Source of the DNA: Streptomyces tsukubensis
GTDB taxonomy: Bacteria > Actinomycetota > Actinomycetes > Streptomycetales > Streptomycetaceae
Length of the DNA: 64,000 nt
Direction of reading: 5' to 3'
NCBI RefSeq assembly: GCF_009296025.1
Contig: NZ_CP045178.1
Location: 1,984,001-2,048,000 of the forward strand
Made by a program: the position numbers and the translations under genes. Below the pieces are notes generated by a model. It did no database searches. It worked only from the letters and a program-made list of their open reading frames with translations, and had not been told where the DNA came from. Of this stretch, positions 37,029 to 45,380 are shown piece by piece. The stretch's first letter is position 1. Every line of letters starts with the position of its first letter.

Positions 37029-37430
37029 GAAGGCGAGCTCCTTCTTCCTCCAGCCGCCTACCGACACACCGGTGGGCGGTGCTCCCCCGCCGTCACCCCG
37101 GATGGGTGATCAACCGAGCGAAGGTTCGGGCTGACCTTAGTGACCTTATTGAGATCAGTTCAAATCCTCACCGGAAAAAACTCCGGCAACTCCGCATTCT
37201 TTACTCTCAACGCACCATCAGTGATGTGTGAATGACGCTGAGTTGTGGAACGCGGGCACCAATACCCCCAATCCGGCCGGGTGTTGCGGATGGGTCATAT
37301 CCGACCAATCCGGCAGAACGCTCAGGAGGCGCCGCCGTCCTCCACGGAACGCGCCGCCGCTCTCCACAGGGAGCACCACACCCCTCCACACCCCGGTCGC
37401 AACGGAGTTCCCCTCACGCCCGGCGGAGAC
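37029..37430. other. intergenic region with the NlpC/P60 promoter
   Basis: About 400 bases upstream of the second NlpC/P60 gene. The 37130-37240 part is markedly AT-rich for this genome. On the minus strand it contains a promoter (37134-37163), an ACTCCGG-N6-CCGGAGT-like small inverted repeat near 37172-37188 and a GC-rich, structured 5' leader of about 100 bases. No gene is visible. Confidence 0.5.
37134..37163 (-). promoter_or_regulatory. candidate promoter of the NlpC/P60 genes
   Basis: On the minus strand TTGAAC (37158-37163) and TAAGGT (37134-37139) are 18 bases apart, giving a 5' leader of about 100 bases to the GTG at 37028. Confidence 0.45.
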
Positions 37431-37523
37431 GCGCCGGAATCCACTCACACCCGCGAGAGAGGCGCCGGAGTCCGCTCACACCCGCGAGAGACGTGCCGGA
37501 ATCCGCTCACACCCGCGAGAGAC
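37431..37523. repeat. three 31-bp direct repeats covering the NYN gene stop
   Basis: Units start at 37431, 37462 and 37493 with only two to four differences (core CTCACACCCGCGAGAGA). The last unit contains the stop codon (37507-37509) and final codons of the minus-strand NYN gene, so the gene end has been copied twice beyond its own stop. Confidence 0.9.
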
Positions 37524-38955
37524 GCTTCAGGAGGACCACGGAGGCCACGGGACGCGCCCCCGACTTCGCCACCCCGTCGGCCACTTCGCGGTCGGTGGAG
37601 ACCACCACCACGGGCCGTCCCGGCGGTTCCGCGCGCACCAGCTGACGGATCAGCTCGTCGGCGGTGACGCCGGCCTTGCTGAACAGCACCCTTACGCCGC
37701 GCGGTGGCGCGAGGAGGACGGGGGCGGCCAGCTCGGCCCCGTCGAAGACACAGGTGACCTCGGCCCCGCTCTGCGCGGCGAGCTGCGAGAGCCCGCCGAG
37801 CAGCCGCAGCCGCTGCTTCTCCAACGGCATCGTCGGATAACCCGTTTTGGTGACGTTGTAGCCGTCGACGACGAGGTGGGCCTGCGGGAGGGCGAGCAAC
37901 TGGTCGAGGACGGCCGGGTCGTGCTCCGACAGCGCGCGGGCCGCGATGTCCTTCGGGGTCATCCGGCCGGGCTCGACGGCGTCCACGGTCTCGGCGGGGC
38001 GCACCGACACGGGTGGCAGGGCCAGTTCACGCCGTAGCCCCTGGGTCGCCTCGACCATGGTGTCGAGCAACAGCCTGACCCGCATGTCCTCGATGGAGCG
38101 GCCCTCACGCATCGCCTTGCGGCTCGCTTCGAGCGCCGCCTCGGCCTCGCCGAGCCGCGTCTTGACCCGGCGGGTCTCGCTCTCCGCGGCGGAGACCTGT
38201 GTCTGCGCCTCGGTCCGCGCGGCCTCGGACCTAGCGGTGGCCTTGCGCACCGCCGCCTCGCCCCGCTTCACATCGCTGAGGGCGCTGCGCAGTCTGCGCT
38301 GGAGTGAGTCGGACTCCCGCTTCACGGTGTCCAGCTCCGCGCGCAGCCGCTCGGTCTCCGCGCGGGTGCGGTCCCTGGCCTCAGCCAGCTCCGCGCGCAG
38401 TCGCTCCAGTTCGTTCCTGGTCGCGTCGTCGAGGCGTTCCGCGTCCGCGCGCTGGGCCTCCTCGCCCGCCGCGGCCACCAGTTTCACCCAGCCCGTGGGG
38501 CGCAGTACGTAGGCCGCCGCGGCCACGTCGAGGGGGTCTGCGGCGGGAGGCGGGGTGCCCGCGTCGAGGGCGGCCGCCATCTCGGGCTGGGCCTCCCTGA
38601 GCCGCTCCCCGATCCGCTGCCTGAAGGCACTGTCGTTCTCCAGCGCGGCGGCCATCGCGTTGGCCGCGAACTTGGCTCTTCTTGTCGGTGTGAACCGGGC
38701 GTACTGGCGCAGCTGGGGAGGGAGTTCCGCCACGGTCAGCCCGCCGAACCCGTCAGAGACGATGGCGACGACCCTGCGGCGCACCCCTTCGGGCAGCGGC
38801 CGGTCGAGGGTCTCCCGCTCGTCGCCCGAGCCAGACCCCGCGCCGCTGTCGCCGTCCGCACGCGACACGTCGCCGGCCTCGCCGTGCGGGGCGCCGTCGG
38901 GCGCACGTGAGGGCCCGGCGTCACCCGAGGCGTTCGCGCCCTCCACCATCGTCAC
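37507..38955 (-). CDS. NYN (PIN-like) domain protein with long coiled coil
   Basis: 482 residues. An acidic, low-complexity start (to about 50) precedes a helical region and a long coiled coil rich in Arg/Glu/Ala (about 190-300). The C-terminal 150 residues form a YacP/NYN nuclease-like domain: LVVDGYNVTKTGYP, VTCVFDGAEL, VRVLFSKAGVTADELIRQLV and VVVSTDREVADGV, with the three to four aspartates that would bind metal. An RNA-processing role is likely from the fold but no substrate can be named. Two ATG codons six bases apart compete as start (38955, 38949). The gene end is duplicated in the adjacent repeats. Confidence 0.85.
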   Translation of the reverse strand: MTMVEGANASGDAGPSRAPDGAPHGEAGDVSRADGDSGAGSGSGDERETLDRPLPEGVRRRVVAIVSDGFGGLTVAELPPQLRQYARFTPTRRAKFAANAMAAALENDSAFRQRIGERLREAQPEMAAALDAGTPPPAADPLDVAAAAYVLRPTGWVKLVAAAGEEAQRADAERLDDATRNELERLRAELAEARDRTRAETERLRAELDTVKRESDSLQRRLRSALSDVKRGEAAVRKATARSEAARTEAQTQVSAAESETRRVKTRLGEAEAALEASRKAMREGRSIEDMRVRLLLDTMVEATQGLRRELALPPVSVRPAETVDAVEPGRMTPKDIAARALSEHDPAVLDQLLALPQAHLVVDGYNVTKTGYPTMPLEKQRLRLLGGLSQLAAQSGAEVTCVFDGAELAAPVLLAPPRGVRVLFSKAGVTADELIRQLVRAEPPGRPVVVVSTDREVADGVAKSGARPVASVVLLKRLSRV

Positions 38956-38982
38956 CCCACCTGCCTGTGCGGGCCGCCTCCC

Positions 38983-39261
38983 TCAGGAGGCCGCACCCGG
39001 CCTGTCCACCAGTTCCACCTGATCCACCGCGTTGCACCACCGGCAGCGGACCGACTCGATGGTCTCACTGACCACCTCGCGTTCCTCCACGTTCGGTGCC
39101 CCCGCCAGATCGAGGTGCACGTACTCGACGACCTTCGACGAACGGGTGACGTCGAAACGCGTGAGATTGCCACAGAGTGTGCAGCGCCAGCGTGTCTCGG
39201 CCGTCGGCAGAGGAACCGTCATCGTGCCCGTCGCTTTCCCTTGAGTCTGCGTGGTGCTCAT
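38983..39261 (-). CDS. small zinc-ribbon-like conserved protein
   Basis: 92 residues with two CxxC knuckles, TLCGNLTRF (from WRCTLCGN) and RCRWCNAV, spaced about 40 residues apart, suggesting a single zinc site. The middle section binds nothing recognisable. It precedes the NYN gene by 27 bases on the same strand and is probably co-transcribed, hinting at a nucleic-acid-related role. Family conserved in actinomycetes; function unknown. Confidence 0.75.
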   Translation of the reverse strand: MSTTQTQGKATGTMTVPLPTAETRWRCTLCGNLTRFDVTRSSKVVEYVHLDLAGAPNVEEREVVSETIESVRCRWCNAVDQVELVDRPGAAS

Positions 39262-39359
39262 TGTCCGTAACCCTACGGCCTGCGGGGCGGACGGCGAGCC
39301 GCACGAGGAACCGGCGAGGCACTCCGCCAGGATAGGTGTGCTTACGTCATGATCTGCCC

Positions 39360-40205
39360 ATGATCCATGGCTGGGGAGGCTCCACGCGACGCCAAGGAAA
39401 AAGGGCCGGGGGTGCGGGCCCCGGCCGGGTCCGCACCCTCCTGCGGGCCCTGCGCGGCCGGAGCGCCCCCGTGACGTACGGCCTGATCGGCCTGTGCTGT
39501 GTCGTCTTCCTCCTCGGCCCGGCCTCGGGGTTCAACCCCGGCTACGGGACGGGCGAGCGTCTCCTCGCGGCGCAGCGCGCCTACTACGACCACTGGGGCG
39601 TCATCCCCGCCCGTCTGCTCGACGGGGACCCCGCCGCCGCGATCACCCCCGCCACCTCGCTCTTCATCCATGGGAGCTGGGTCCACCTGCTGGGCAACAT
39701 GCTCTTCCTCCACGTCTTCGGGGCGATGGCCGAGGAGCGTATGGGCCACATCGAGTTCGGCCTCTTCTATCTGGGCTGCGGCTGTGTGGCGATGTTCGCC
39801 TACGCGGTGGCCCACGCCGACTCGGGACAGTCGCTCGTGGGGGCCTCCGGCGCGATCTCGGCGGTCCTCGGCGGCTTCCTCCACCTCTTCCCCAGGGCCC
39901 GCGTCACCAGCGTCTTCCCCTTTCTGCTCTTCCTCCCCCTGCGCTTCCCCGCCTGGCTGGTCCTCCCCTTCTGGGCCACCCTCCAGTGGCTGGCGGCGCG
40001 CCAGGAGACGCGGGGCCCGGGTGTCGCGTATCTGGCCCACGTGGTGGGGTTCTCCCTGGGGTTCCTCTACGCGTGGGCGCGGTTCGCCCGCACCAAGGGC
40101 ATTCATCCCGCCGAGGCGGAAGCCGAAGGGGAAGCCGAGGGAGAGACGGAAGCCGGTTCGGCGGCCGGGGACGGGGCCCGGTCGCACGTGGACGAGAGGC
40201 CCTAG
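39360..40205 (+). CDS. rhomboid-family intramembrane serine protease
   Basis: 281 residues with six membrane helices. The first periplasmic loop holds HGSWVHLLGNMLFLHVFGAMAEE, helix 4 the nucleophile in GASGAISAVLGGFL and helix 6 the catalytic His in LAHVVGFSLGFLYAW, so the Ser-His dyad is intact. The N-terminus is Arg/Gly-rich and the C-terminal 40 residues are Glu/Ala-rich repeats. A CATGAT -10-like box lies 6 bases before the ATG and no Shine-Dalgarno sequence is evident, so a leaderless transcript is possible. Confidence 0.88.
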   Translation: MIHGWGGSTRRQGKRAGGAGPGRVRTLLRALRGRSAPVTYGLIGLCCVVFLLGPASGFNPGYGTGERLLAAQRAYYDHWGVIPARLLDGDPAAAITPATSLFIHGSWVHLLGNMLFLHVFGAMAEERMGHIEFGLFYLGCGCVAMFAYAVAHADSGQSLVGASGAISAVLGGFLHLFPRARVTSVFPFLLFLPLRFPAWLVLPFWATLQWLAARQETRGPGVAYLAHVVGFSLGFLYAWARFARTKGIHPAEAEAEGEAEGETEAGSAAGDGARSHVDERP

Positions 40206-40247
40206 AGTGAGAGGGACCGTGCGGGCCAGCGAGGGAGACAATCAGCC

Positions 40248-40529
40248 GTGATCACCGCGATCGTGCTCATCAAGACCAGCGTGGACCGGATTCCGGAGAT
40301 CGCCGAGTCGATCGCCGCGCTGGACAGTGTCAGTGAGGTCTTCTCCGTGACGGGGAGCTACGACCTGATCGCGATGGTGCGGGTGGCCAGCCACGACGAT
40401 CTGGCGGAGATCATCCCCGGCTCGATCAGCCGCATCCCCGGCGTCGAGGCGACCGACACCCACGTCGCCTTCCGCACCTACTCGCAGCACGACCTGGAGG
40501 CCGCGTTCGCGATCGGCCTCGACTCCTGA
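40248..40529 (+). CDS. stand-alone Lrp/AsnC effector (RAM) domain protein
   Basis: 93 residues consisting only of the ligand-binding alpha-beta domain of Lrp/AsnC regulators: ITAIVLIKTSVDRIPEIAESIAALDSVSEVFSVTGSYDLIAMVRV...IPGVEATDTHVAFRTY. There is no DNA-binding helix-turn-helix. Such proteins bind amino acids and can modulate full-length Lrp partners. It follows rhomboid by 42 bases and is probably in the same transcript; GAGGGAGAC precedes the GTG. The ligand is unknown. Confidence 0.87.
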   Translation: MITAIVLIKTSVDRIPEIAESIAALDSVSEVFSVTGSYDLIAMVRVASHDDLAEIIPGSISRIPGVEATDTHVAFRTYSQHDLEAAFAIGLDS

Positions 40530-40587
40530 GCGACGCTCTGCGGACGAACTCCTGAGCGACACCCTTGGACGGAGCGGGAACGTACCG

Positions 40588-40619
40588 CGGCCCGGCGCCC
40601 CCTCGGGGATGCCGGGCCG
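40588..40619. terminator. hairpin between convergent genes
   Basis: CGGCCCGGC (40588-40596) pairs with GCCGGGCCG (40611-40619), 14-base loop, between the Lrp-domain gene and the convergent SufS-like gene. Confidence 0.55.
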
Positions 40620-40668
40620 TTCCGCGTTGTCGGCCCCCGGATCGCGGGGCCCTCTCGGCAGGGATCTC

Positions 40669-42084
40669 TCAGACCGCCGGCACGCAGCGCCCGCCCTCGG
40701 TGCGGTAGGTCCAGCGGGCTCCGTCCCTGACCAGCTCGCCCACGGCCCGGACGAAACGCTCGACGTGCTCGTCGGGGGTGCCCGCGCCGAAGCTCACCCG
40801 GATGGCGTTGAGCGACTTCTCGCCGGGCGCGGCCTCGGGTGCGCCGCACTCGCCGGTCTCCCGCGGCTCGGCGCCGAGCAGCGTCCGCACCAAGGGGTGG
40901 GCGCAGAACAGGCCGTCGCGGACCCCGATGCCGTACTCGGCGGAGAGCGCCGCGGCGAAGTGGGAGCTGTTCCAGCCGTCCACCACGAAGGAGATGACCC
41001 CCACTCGCGGCGCGTCGTCGCCGAAGAGCGAGAGGACCCGTACGCCGGGGACCTCGGCGAGCCCGGCGCGTACGGCGTCGACGAGCCGCTGCTCCCGCGT
41101 CACGAGGGAGTCGAAACCGGCCTCGGTCAGCGCCTTGCAGGCGGCGGCGATGGAGTAGACGCCGATGACGTTCGGGGACCCGGCCTCGTGGCGGGCGGCT
41201 CCGGTGTGCCACTCGACGTCGACACCGCCGTCCTCGCGCCGGGTCACCGCGCGGCTCGCACCCCCGCCCGCCAGGTACGGGTCGGCCGTCTGGAGCCAGT
41301 CGGAGCGGCCCGCGAGCACACCGGAGCCGAAGGGCGCGTACAGCTTGTGCCCGGAGAAGGCGACCCAGTCGACGTCGAGTTCCGCGATGTCCACCGGGTG
41401 GTGCGGGGCGAGCTGGGCGGCGTCGAGGACGATCCGGGCGCCGTGCGCGTGGGCGGCGGCGGCGAGTTCACGGACCGGCCACAGCTCCCCTGTCACGTTG
41501 GAGGCCCCCGTCACGCACACCAGCGCGGGGCCGTGGGGCGTACGGGCGGCGAGGGCCCGCTCCAGCGTCTCGACGGCCTCGGCGTGGGTGCGGGGGGCGT
41601 CGAGCACGGTCACGTCGGCGTGGCGCCACGGCAGCAGCGACGCGTGGTGCTCGGTCTCGAAGACGAAGACCCCGCACTCCGCGGGCAGCGCGCCGGCCAG
41701 CAGGTTGAGGGAGTCGGTGGTGGAGCGGGTGAAGACGACCTCGTCGGAGGGGCGGCAGCCGAGGAAGTCGGCGACCGTGGTGCGGCTGTTCTCGAACAGG
41801 TCGGTGGAGAGCTGCGAGAGGTAGCCGGCGCCCCGGTGCACGCTGCCGTAGTAGGGCGCGTAGGCGGCGACGTCGTCCCAGACCCGCTGGAGGGCGGGGG
41901 CGGAGGCCGCGTAGTCGAGGGCCGCGTAGGTGACCTCGCCGCCGGTGACCAGCGGCACGCTCACGTCACGGCCGAGGACGGGGAGCGGCCCGTCGCCGCA
42001 CGAGGGGTCCACGGGGGCCGCCGAGGAGTCGGGGGCGGTGATGGTGACAGCGGACTCTGCGGCGGCGTTCGGGTATGCGGACAT
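40669..42084 (-). CDS. PLP-dependent class V aminotransferase, SufS-like cysteine desulfurase
   Basis: 471 residues from ATG 42084 (GGGAGAA upstream). PLP fold type I: ETEHHASLLPW, CVTGASNVTGELWPV, ARIVLDAAQLAPHHPVDI and the Schiff-base Lys in VAFSGHKLYAPFG. Near the C-terminus GIGVRDGLFCAHPL corresponds to the SufS/CsdA catalytic-cysteine loop (RAGHHCAQP), so sulfur abstraction from cysteine or a related amino acid is plausible. The first 55 residues are an extension. It is preceded by a SAM-IV riboswitch, placing it under control of S-adenosylmethionine, so the true role is likely in Cys/Met/SAM metabolism rather than general Fe-S assembly; no suf genes are adjacent. Confidence 0.85.
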   Translation of the reverse strand: MSAYPNAAAESAVTITAPDSSAAPVDPSCGDGPLPVLGRDVSVPLVTGGEVTYAALDYAASAPALQRVWDDVAAYAPYYGSVHRGAGYLSQLSTDLFENSRTTVADFLGCRPSDEVVFTRSTTDSLNLLAGALPAECGVFVFETEHHASLLPWRHADVTVLDAPRTHAEAVETLERALAARTPHGPALVCVTGASNVTGELWPVRELAAAAHAHGARIVLDAAQLAPHHPVDIAELDVDWVAFSGHKLYAPFGSGVLAGRSDWLQTADPYLAGGGASRAVTRREDGGVDVEWHTGAARHEAGSPNVIGVYSIAAACKALTEAGFDSLVTREQRLVDAVRAGLAEVPGVRVLSLFGDDAPRVGVISFVVDGWNSSHFAAALSAEYGIGVRDGLFCAHPLVRTLLGAEPRETGECGAPEAAPGEKSLNAIRVSFGAGTPDEHVERFVRAVGELVRDGARWTYRTEGGRCVPAV

Positions 42085-42210
42085 GGCGAATTCTCCCGGC
42101 AGGACAAGGCGGAATGGGGTGGAGGACCCGTACGCACGACAGAGACGGGGTACGGGGACGCCTCGGCGCGCCACGGGACATCGGAGAACCCGGGCTGTAC
42201 GGAGGCGGGG

Positions 42211-42228
42211 AAAAGGGGCCCTCGGCCC
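42211..42228 (-). terminator. terminator-like hairpin between riboswitch and coding region
   Basis: On the minus strand GGGCC-GAG-GGCCC is followed by CTTTT. The 5-bp stem is short but GC-only, and it overlaps the stop of the small upstream ORF. It lies about 95 bases after the SAM-IV aptamer and 125 bases before the ATG. Confidence 0.4.
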
Positions 42229-42248
42229 TATCGCATTCGCTTGCTCAC
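42228..42248 (-). CDS. six-codon upstream ORF after the SAM-IV riboswitch
   Basis: GTG-initiated ORF encoding VSKRMR and ending in TAG, with GGGAG nine bases upstream. Its stop overlaps the terminator-like hairpin stem, so its translation could influence hairpin formation. Whether it is translated is unknown. Confidence 0.35.
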   Translation of the reverse strand: MSKRMR

Positions 42249-42323
42249 GAGACTGCTCCCTCGACGACCAGGACCCCTGGTGTCGGCCTGCCCCGGTGTC
42301 TTGGCCGGGACGGACGCGGAAGG

Positions 42324-42441
42324 GGTCCGCGCTTGCCGCAGACCTCGCTGCCTACGGCCTGGTCTTCACCCGGGGCACCCCGCCACGGACGGAGGGTTGC
42401 CGGACAGCGGGCCGGGGCCGTAGTCGCTGTCACTCATGACC
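42324..42441 (-). promoter_or_regulatory. SAM-IV riboswitch
   Basis: On the minus strand the element begins GGTCATGAGTGACAGCG and continues with CGCTGTCCGGCAACCCTCCG, GGCGGGGTGCCCCGGGTGA, AGACCAGGCCGTAGGC and ends CGGCAAGCGCGGACC. These are the core, P3/P4 and pseudoknot segments of the actinobacterial SAM-IV aptamer, recognised from the mycobacterial and Streptomyces examples. It precedes the SufS-like gene by 240 bases. SAM binding should lower expression. Confidence 0.9.
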
Positions 42442-42469
42442 TGAGAGCATCCTGCCACACGATCATTCC

Positions 42470-42509
42470 CCCGCCCAGTGGGGTCCGGATTCTGGACCCA
42501 CCGGGCGGG
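42470..42509 (-). terminator. imperfect long hairpin behind trpD
   Basis: CCCGCCCAGTGGGGTCC pairs with GGACCCACCGGGCGGG with one mismatch and one bulge, starting 11 bases past the trpD stop and separating trpD from the SAM-IV leader. Confidence 0.65.
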
Positions 42510-42519
42510 GGTGACGTGG

Positions 42520-43614
42520 TCACGCGTTGCTCGCCGCCACCCAACGGTCGAGGGCCCGGCGGGCCGCGCCCGAGTCGATGGCCTCGGCGGCCCGCACCAT
42601 GCCCGCGGCGATCTGCTCCGTGAGGGGCGCGTCGACCGGGGTCAGCGCGGCGAGCGCGGCGGCCGAGTTGAGGAGCACCGCGTCCCTTACGGGGCCGGGT
42701 TCACCGGCGAGCAGCCGTCGGGCGACATCGGCGTTGAAGGAGGCGTCGGCTCCGCGCAGCGACTCCACCGGGGCGAGGGGCAGCCCCACCTGACGGGGGT
42801 CGAAGGACTCCTCGGTCACCGTTCCTTCCCGCACCACCCAGACCCGGGAGGGTGCGGTGATCGTCAGCTCGTCGAGGCCGTCCTCGCCTCGGAAGAGCAG
42901 CGCGGAGGAGCCGCGCTCGGCGAGGACACCGGCCATGATGGGCGCCATCCTCGCGTCGGCGACCCCCGTGGCCTGGGCCCTGACCCTGGCGGGGTTGGTC
43001 AGGGGGCCGAGGAAGTTGAACGTCGTACGGATACCCAGCTCACGGCGGGCCGCGGCGACGTAGCGCAGGGCGGGGTGGAACTTCACCGCGAAGCAGAGGG
43101 TGATGCCCGCCTCTTCCGCCACCTCGGCCACCCGCTGGGGGCTCAGCTCCAGATTGACGCCGAGCTTCTCCAGGACGTCGGAGGCGCCCGAGGCGGAGGA
43201 GGAGGCGCGGTTGCCGTGTTTGACGACCTGGGCGCCGGTGCCCGCGACGACGATGGCCGACATCGTGGAGATGTTGACGGTCTTGGCCCCGTCGCCACCG
43301 GTGCCGACGATGTCGACGCTCTCCCCCGGCACTTCGATGATCCTGGCGTGCGCGTACATCGCCTCGACGATGCCGGAGATCTCCTCGATGGTCTCACCCT
43401 TGGCGCGCAGCGCGACCGCGAAGCCGGCGATCTGCGCGTCGGTGGCCTCGCCCCGCATGATGCGGTCCATGGCCCAGGCGGTGTCGGCGGCGCTCTGGTC
43501 GCGTCCCGAGAGCAGACCGTCGAGCACCGCGGGCCAAGTGGGGGCATCCCCGGAAGAGCGCCAGGGGAGGGATGCCTCCCTGTTGCCGCCTCCGACGGGG
43601 TGCACAGCGCTCAT
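42520..43614 (-). CDS. trpD: anthranilate phosphoribosyltransferase TrpD
   Basis: Transfers phosphoribosyl from PRPP to anthranilate, second step of the tryptophan branch. 364 residues from ATG 43614. Motifs: [18 protein letters not shown] (PRPP loop), [56 protein letters not shown] and GLDELTI. An 18-residue extension precedes the first helix. It is far from trpE(G) (28 kb) and follows qcrB on the same strand behind a strong hairpin, the same neighbour as in mycobacteria (trpD next to ctaE-qcrCAB). No Trp leader peptide is visible in front of this gene. Confidence 0.95.
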   Translation of the reverse strand: MSAVHPVGGGNREASLPWRSSGDAPTWPAVLDGLLSGRDQSAADTAWAMDRIMRGEATDAQIAGFAVALRAKGETIEEISGIVEAMYAHARIIEVPGESVDIVGTGGDGAKTVNISTMSAIVVAGTGAQVVKHGNRASSSASGASDVLEKLGVNLELSPQRVAEVAEEAGITLCFAVKFHPALRYVAAARRELGIRTTFNFLGPLTNPARVRAQATGVADARMAPIMAGVLAERGSSALLFRGEDGLDELTITAPSRVWVVREGTVTEESFDPRQVGLPLAPVESLRGADASFNADVARRLLAGEPGPVRDAVLLNSAAALAALTPVDAPLTEQIAAGMVRAAEAIDSGAARRALDRWVAASNA

Positions 43615-43690
43615 GGTCGCTCCTGGTGGGTGTCGATGAAGTCTGCTGGATCTGCCCGGCCCCAGCCTATCGGCGCCCCCTGGACGGCGA

Positions 43691-43721
43691 AGAGCCCCGT
43701 CCATCGACTGGACGGGGCTCT
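43691..43721 (-). terminator. terminator of the qcr operon
   Basis: AGAGCCCCGTCCA (43691-43703) pairs perfectly with TGGACGGGGCTCT (43709-43721), loop TCGAC, about 35 bases past the qcrB stop. Confidence 0.8.
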
Positions 43722-43754
43722 CGCCGTGGCGATCAGGGTGGACAGCGCGGAGGA

Positions 43755-45380
43755 TCAGTGGTGGCCGTGGCCGCTCGTGATCTCCTTGTACTCCTCCTCG
43801 GTGGGCTTCGGGATCTGCGATCCCTCGCCGTAGAAGCCCTTGGAGAGCTTGGACCGCAGCTTCTCGCCCGCGGGCACCTTGCGCTCCACACCGTTCTCGT
43901 CCGTGGTGGGACCGATCTCAGCGGGCTGCGGCTGATCATGCGCCGTGAGCGTGTGCAGCCGACCCTGGTCGAGCGGCGTGTGCACCTCCACGAACTCGCC
44001 GTGCGGCAGCCGCTTGATGATGCCGGACTCCTGGCCGTGCAGCACCTTGTCCCGGTCGGAACGCTGGAGACCGAGGCAGATGCGCCGGGTGGCGATGAAG
44101 GCGACCACCGGGCCGACGAAGAACGCGATCCGCACGAACCAGGTGATGACGTTGATCGACAGGTGGAAGTGGGTGGCCCAGAGGTCGTTTCCACCACCGA
44201 TCAGCAGAACCATGTACCAGGTGATCCAGGCGACACCGAAGGCGGTCCGGGTCGGTGCGTTGCGTGGTCGTTCCGCGATGTGGTGATCGCGCTTGTCGCC
44301 TGTGACCCACGCCTCGATGAATGGGTAGACCGCGATGGCGACCAGGACCAGCGGGAAGATCATCAGCGGGATGAACACACCCAGGACAAGGGTGTGACCC
44401 CACAGGTTGACCTCCCACCCCGGCATCACGCGGATCAGACCCTCGGAGAAGCCCATGTACCAGTCCGGCTGGGCACCCGTGGATACCTGGTCGGGGCGGT
44501 AGGGGCCGATCGCCCAGATCGGGTTGATCGTGGCGATCGCCGCGACAGCGGCGATCACACCGAAGACCAGGAAGAAGAAGCCGCCGGCCTTGGCCATGTA
44601 CATCGGCAGCAGCGGCATGCCGACCACGTTCTTGTTGGTCCTGCCGGGACCGGCGAACTGCGTGTGCTTGTGGTAGAAGACCAGGATCAGGTGGGCGACC
44701 ACCAACCCCAGCATGATGCCGGGGAGCAGCAGGATGTGGACCGAGTAGAACCGCGCGACGAAGTCTCCGCCGGGGAACTCACCGCCGAACAGGAACATCG
44801 AGAGGTACGTGCCCACGATGGGCACGGACAGGATGGCCCCCTCCATGAACCGGACACCGGTACCGGAGAGCAGGTCGTCGGGGAGCGAGTAACCGGTGAA
44901 CCCGGTGAACATGCCGAGGACGAACAGCAGGAAGCCGAAGAGCCAGTTGATCTCGCGCGGCTTGCGGAAGGCGCCCGTGAAGAAGACGCGCATCATGTGC
45001 ACGAACATCGCGGCCAGGAAGATCAGCGCGGCCCAGTGGTGGATCTGCCGGATGAGCAGACCTCCACGGACGTCAAAGCTGATGCGGACGGTGGAGGCGA
45101 AAGCCTCCGACATGTTCTGACCCTGGAGCGGGATGTAACTACCCGCGTACTCCACCTCGTTCATGCTCGGGTGGAAGAACAGCGTCAGATACACACCCGT
45201 GAGGATGATGATGATGAAGCTGTAGAGGCAGACCTCACCGAGCATGAAGCTCGGGTGGTCCGGGAAGATCTTGCGCATGTTGGACTTGGCGAGGCCGTAG
45301 ATACCCAGCCGGCCATCAGCCCAGTCGGCCATCCGCTCACCGGCGGGGGCTTTGCGGCGCGTGTCTGTCTGAGTACTCAT
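43755..45380 (-). CDS. qcrB: cytochrome bc1 complex cytochrome b subunit QcrB
   Basis: 541 residues, membrane-embedded diheme cytochrome b of the actinobacterial menaquinol oxidase. The heme histidines are in [25 protein letters not shown] and [40 protein letters not shown] corresponds to the quinol-site PEWY-like motif. The C-terminal 120 residues are hydrophilic and typical of actinobacteria. It overlaps qcrA by 4 bases, in an operon ctaE-qcrC-qcrA-qcrB. It oxidises menaquinol and passes electrons to the Rieske protein and heme bL/bH. Confidence 0.97.
   Translation of the reverse strand: MSTQTDTRRKAPAGERMADWADGRLGIYGLAKSNMRKIFPDHPSFMLGEVCLYSFIIIILTGVYLTLFFHPSMNEVEYAGSYIPLQGQNMSEAFASTVRISFDVRGGLLIRQIHHWAALIFLAAMFVHMMRVFFTGAFRKPREINWLFGFLLFVLGMFTGFTGYSLPDDLLSGTGVRFMEGAILSVPIVGTYLSMFLFGGEFPGGDFVARFYSVHILLLPGIMLGLVVAHLILVFYHKHTQFAGPGRTNKNVVGMPLLPMYMAKAGGFFFLVFGVIAAVAAIATINPIWAIGPYRPDQVSTGAQPDWYMGFSEGLIRVMPGWEVNLWGHTLVLGVFIPLMIFPLVLVAIAVYPFIEAWVTGDKRDHHIAERPRNAPTRTAFGVAWITWYMVLLIGGGNDLWATHFHLSINVITWFVRIAFFVGPVVAFIATRRICLGLQRSDRDKVLHGQESGIIKRLPHGEFVEVHTPLDQGRLHTLTAHDQPQPAEIGPTTDENGVERKVPAGEKLRSKLSKGFYGEGSQIPKPTEEEYKEITSGHGHH

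Noticed and set aside
37029..37130. Possible c-di-AMP (ydaO) riboswitch upstream of the NlpC/P60 genes
   Set aside because: Such elements do precede cell-wall hydrolase genes in Streptomyces and the leader has a GGGGGAGC segment, but the conserved CGAACCCGNCAGCTAACC core and the order of motifs are missing. A covariance search with RF00379 would decide.
37157..37170. GTTCAAATCC resembling a tRNA T-arm
   Set aside because: No acceptor, D or anticodon stems can be drawn around it; the bases coincide with a -35 element upstream of the NlpC/P60 gene.
42085..42174. Thirty-codon extension of the SufS-like protein (MARRGVPVPRLCRAYG...) or a separate cysteine-containing leader peptide
   Set aside because: The ATG at 42084 has a strong ribosome-binding site; the upstream frame lacks one. 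A cysteine-leader role cannot be excluded, but nothing beyond one or two Cys codons supports it.
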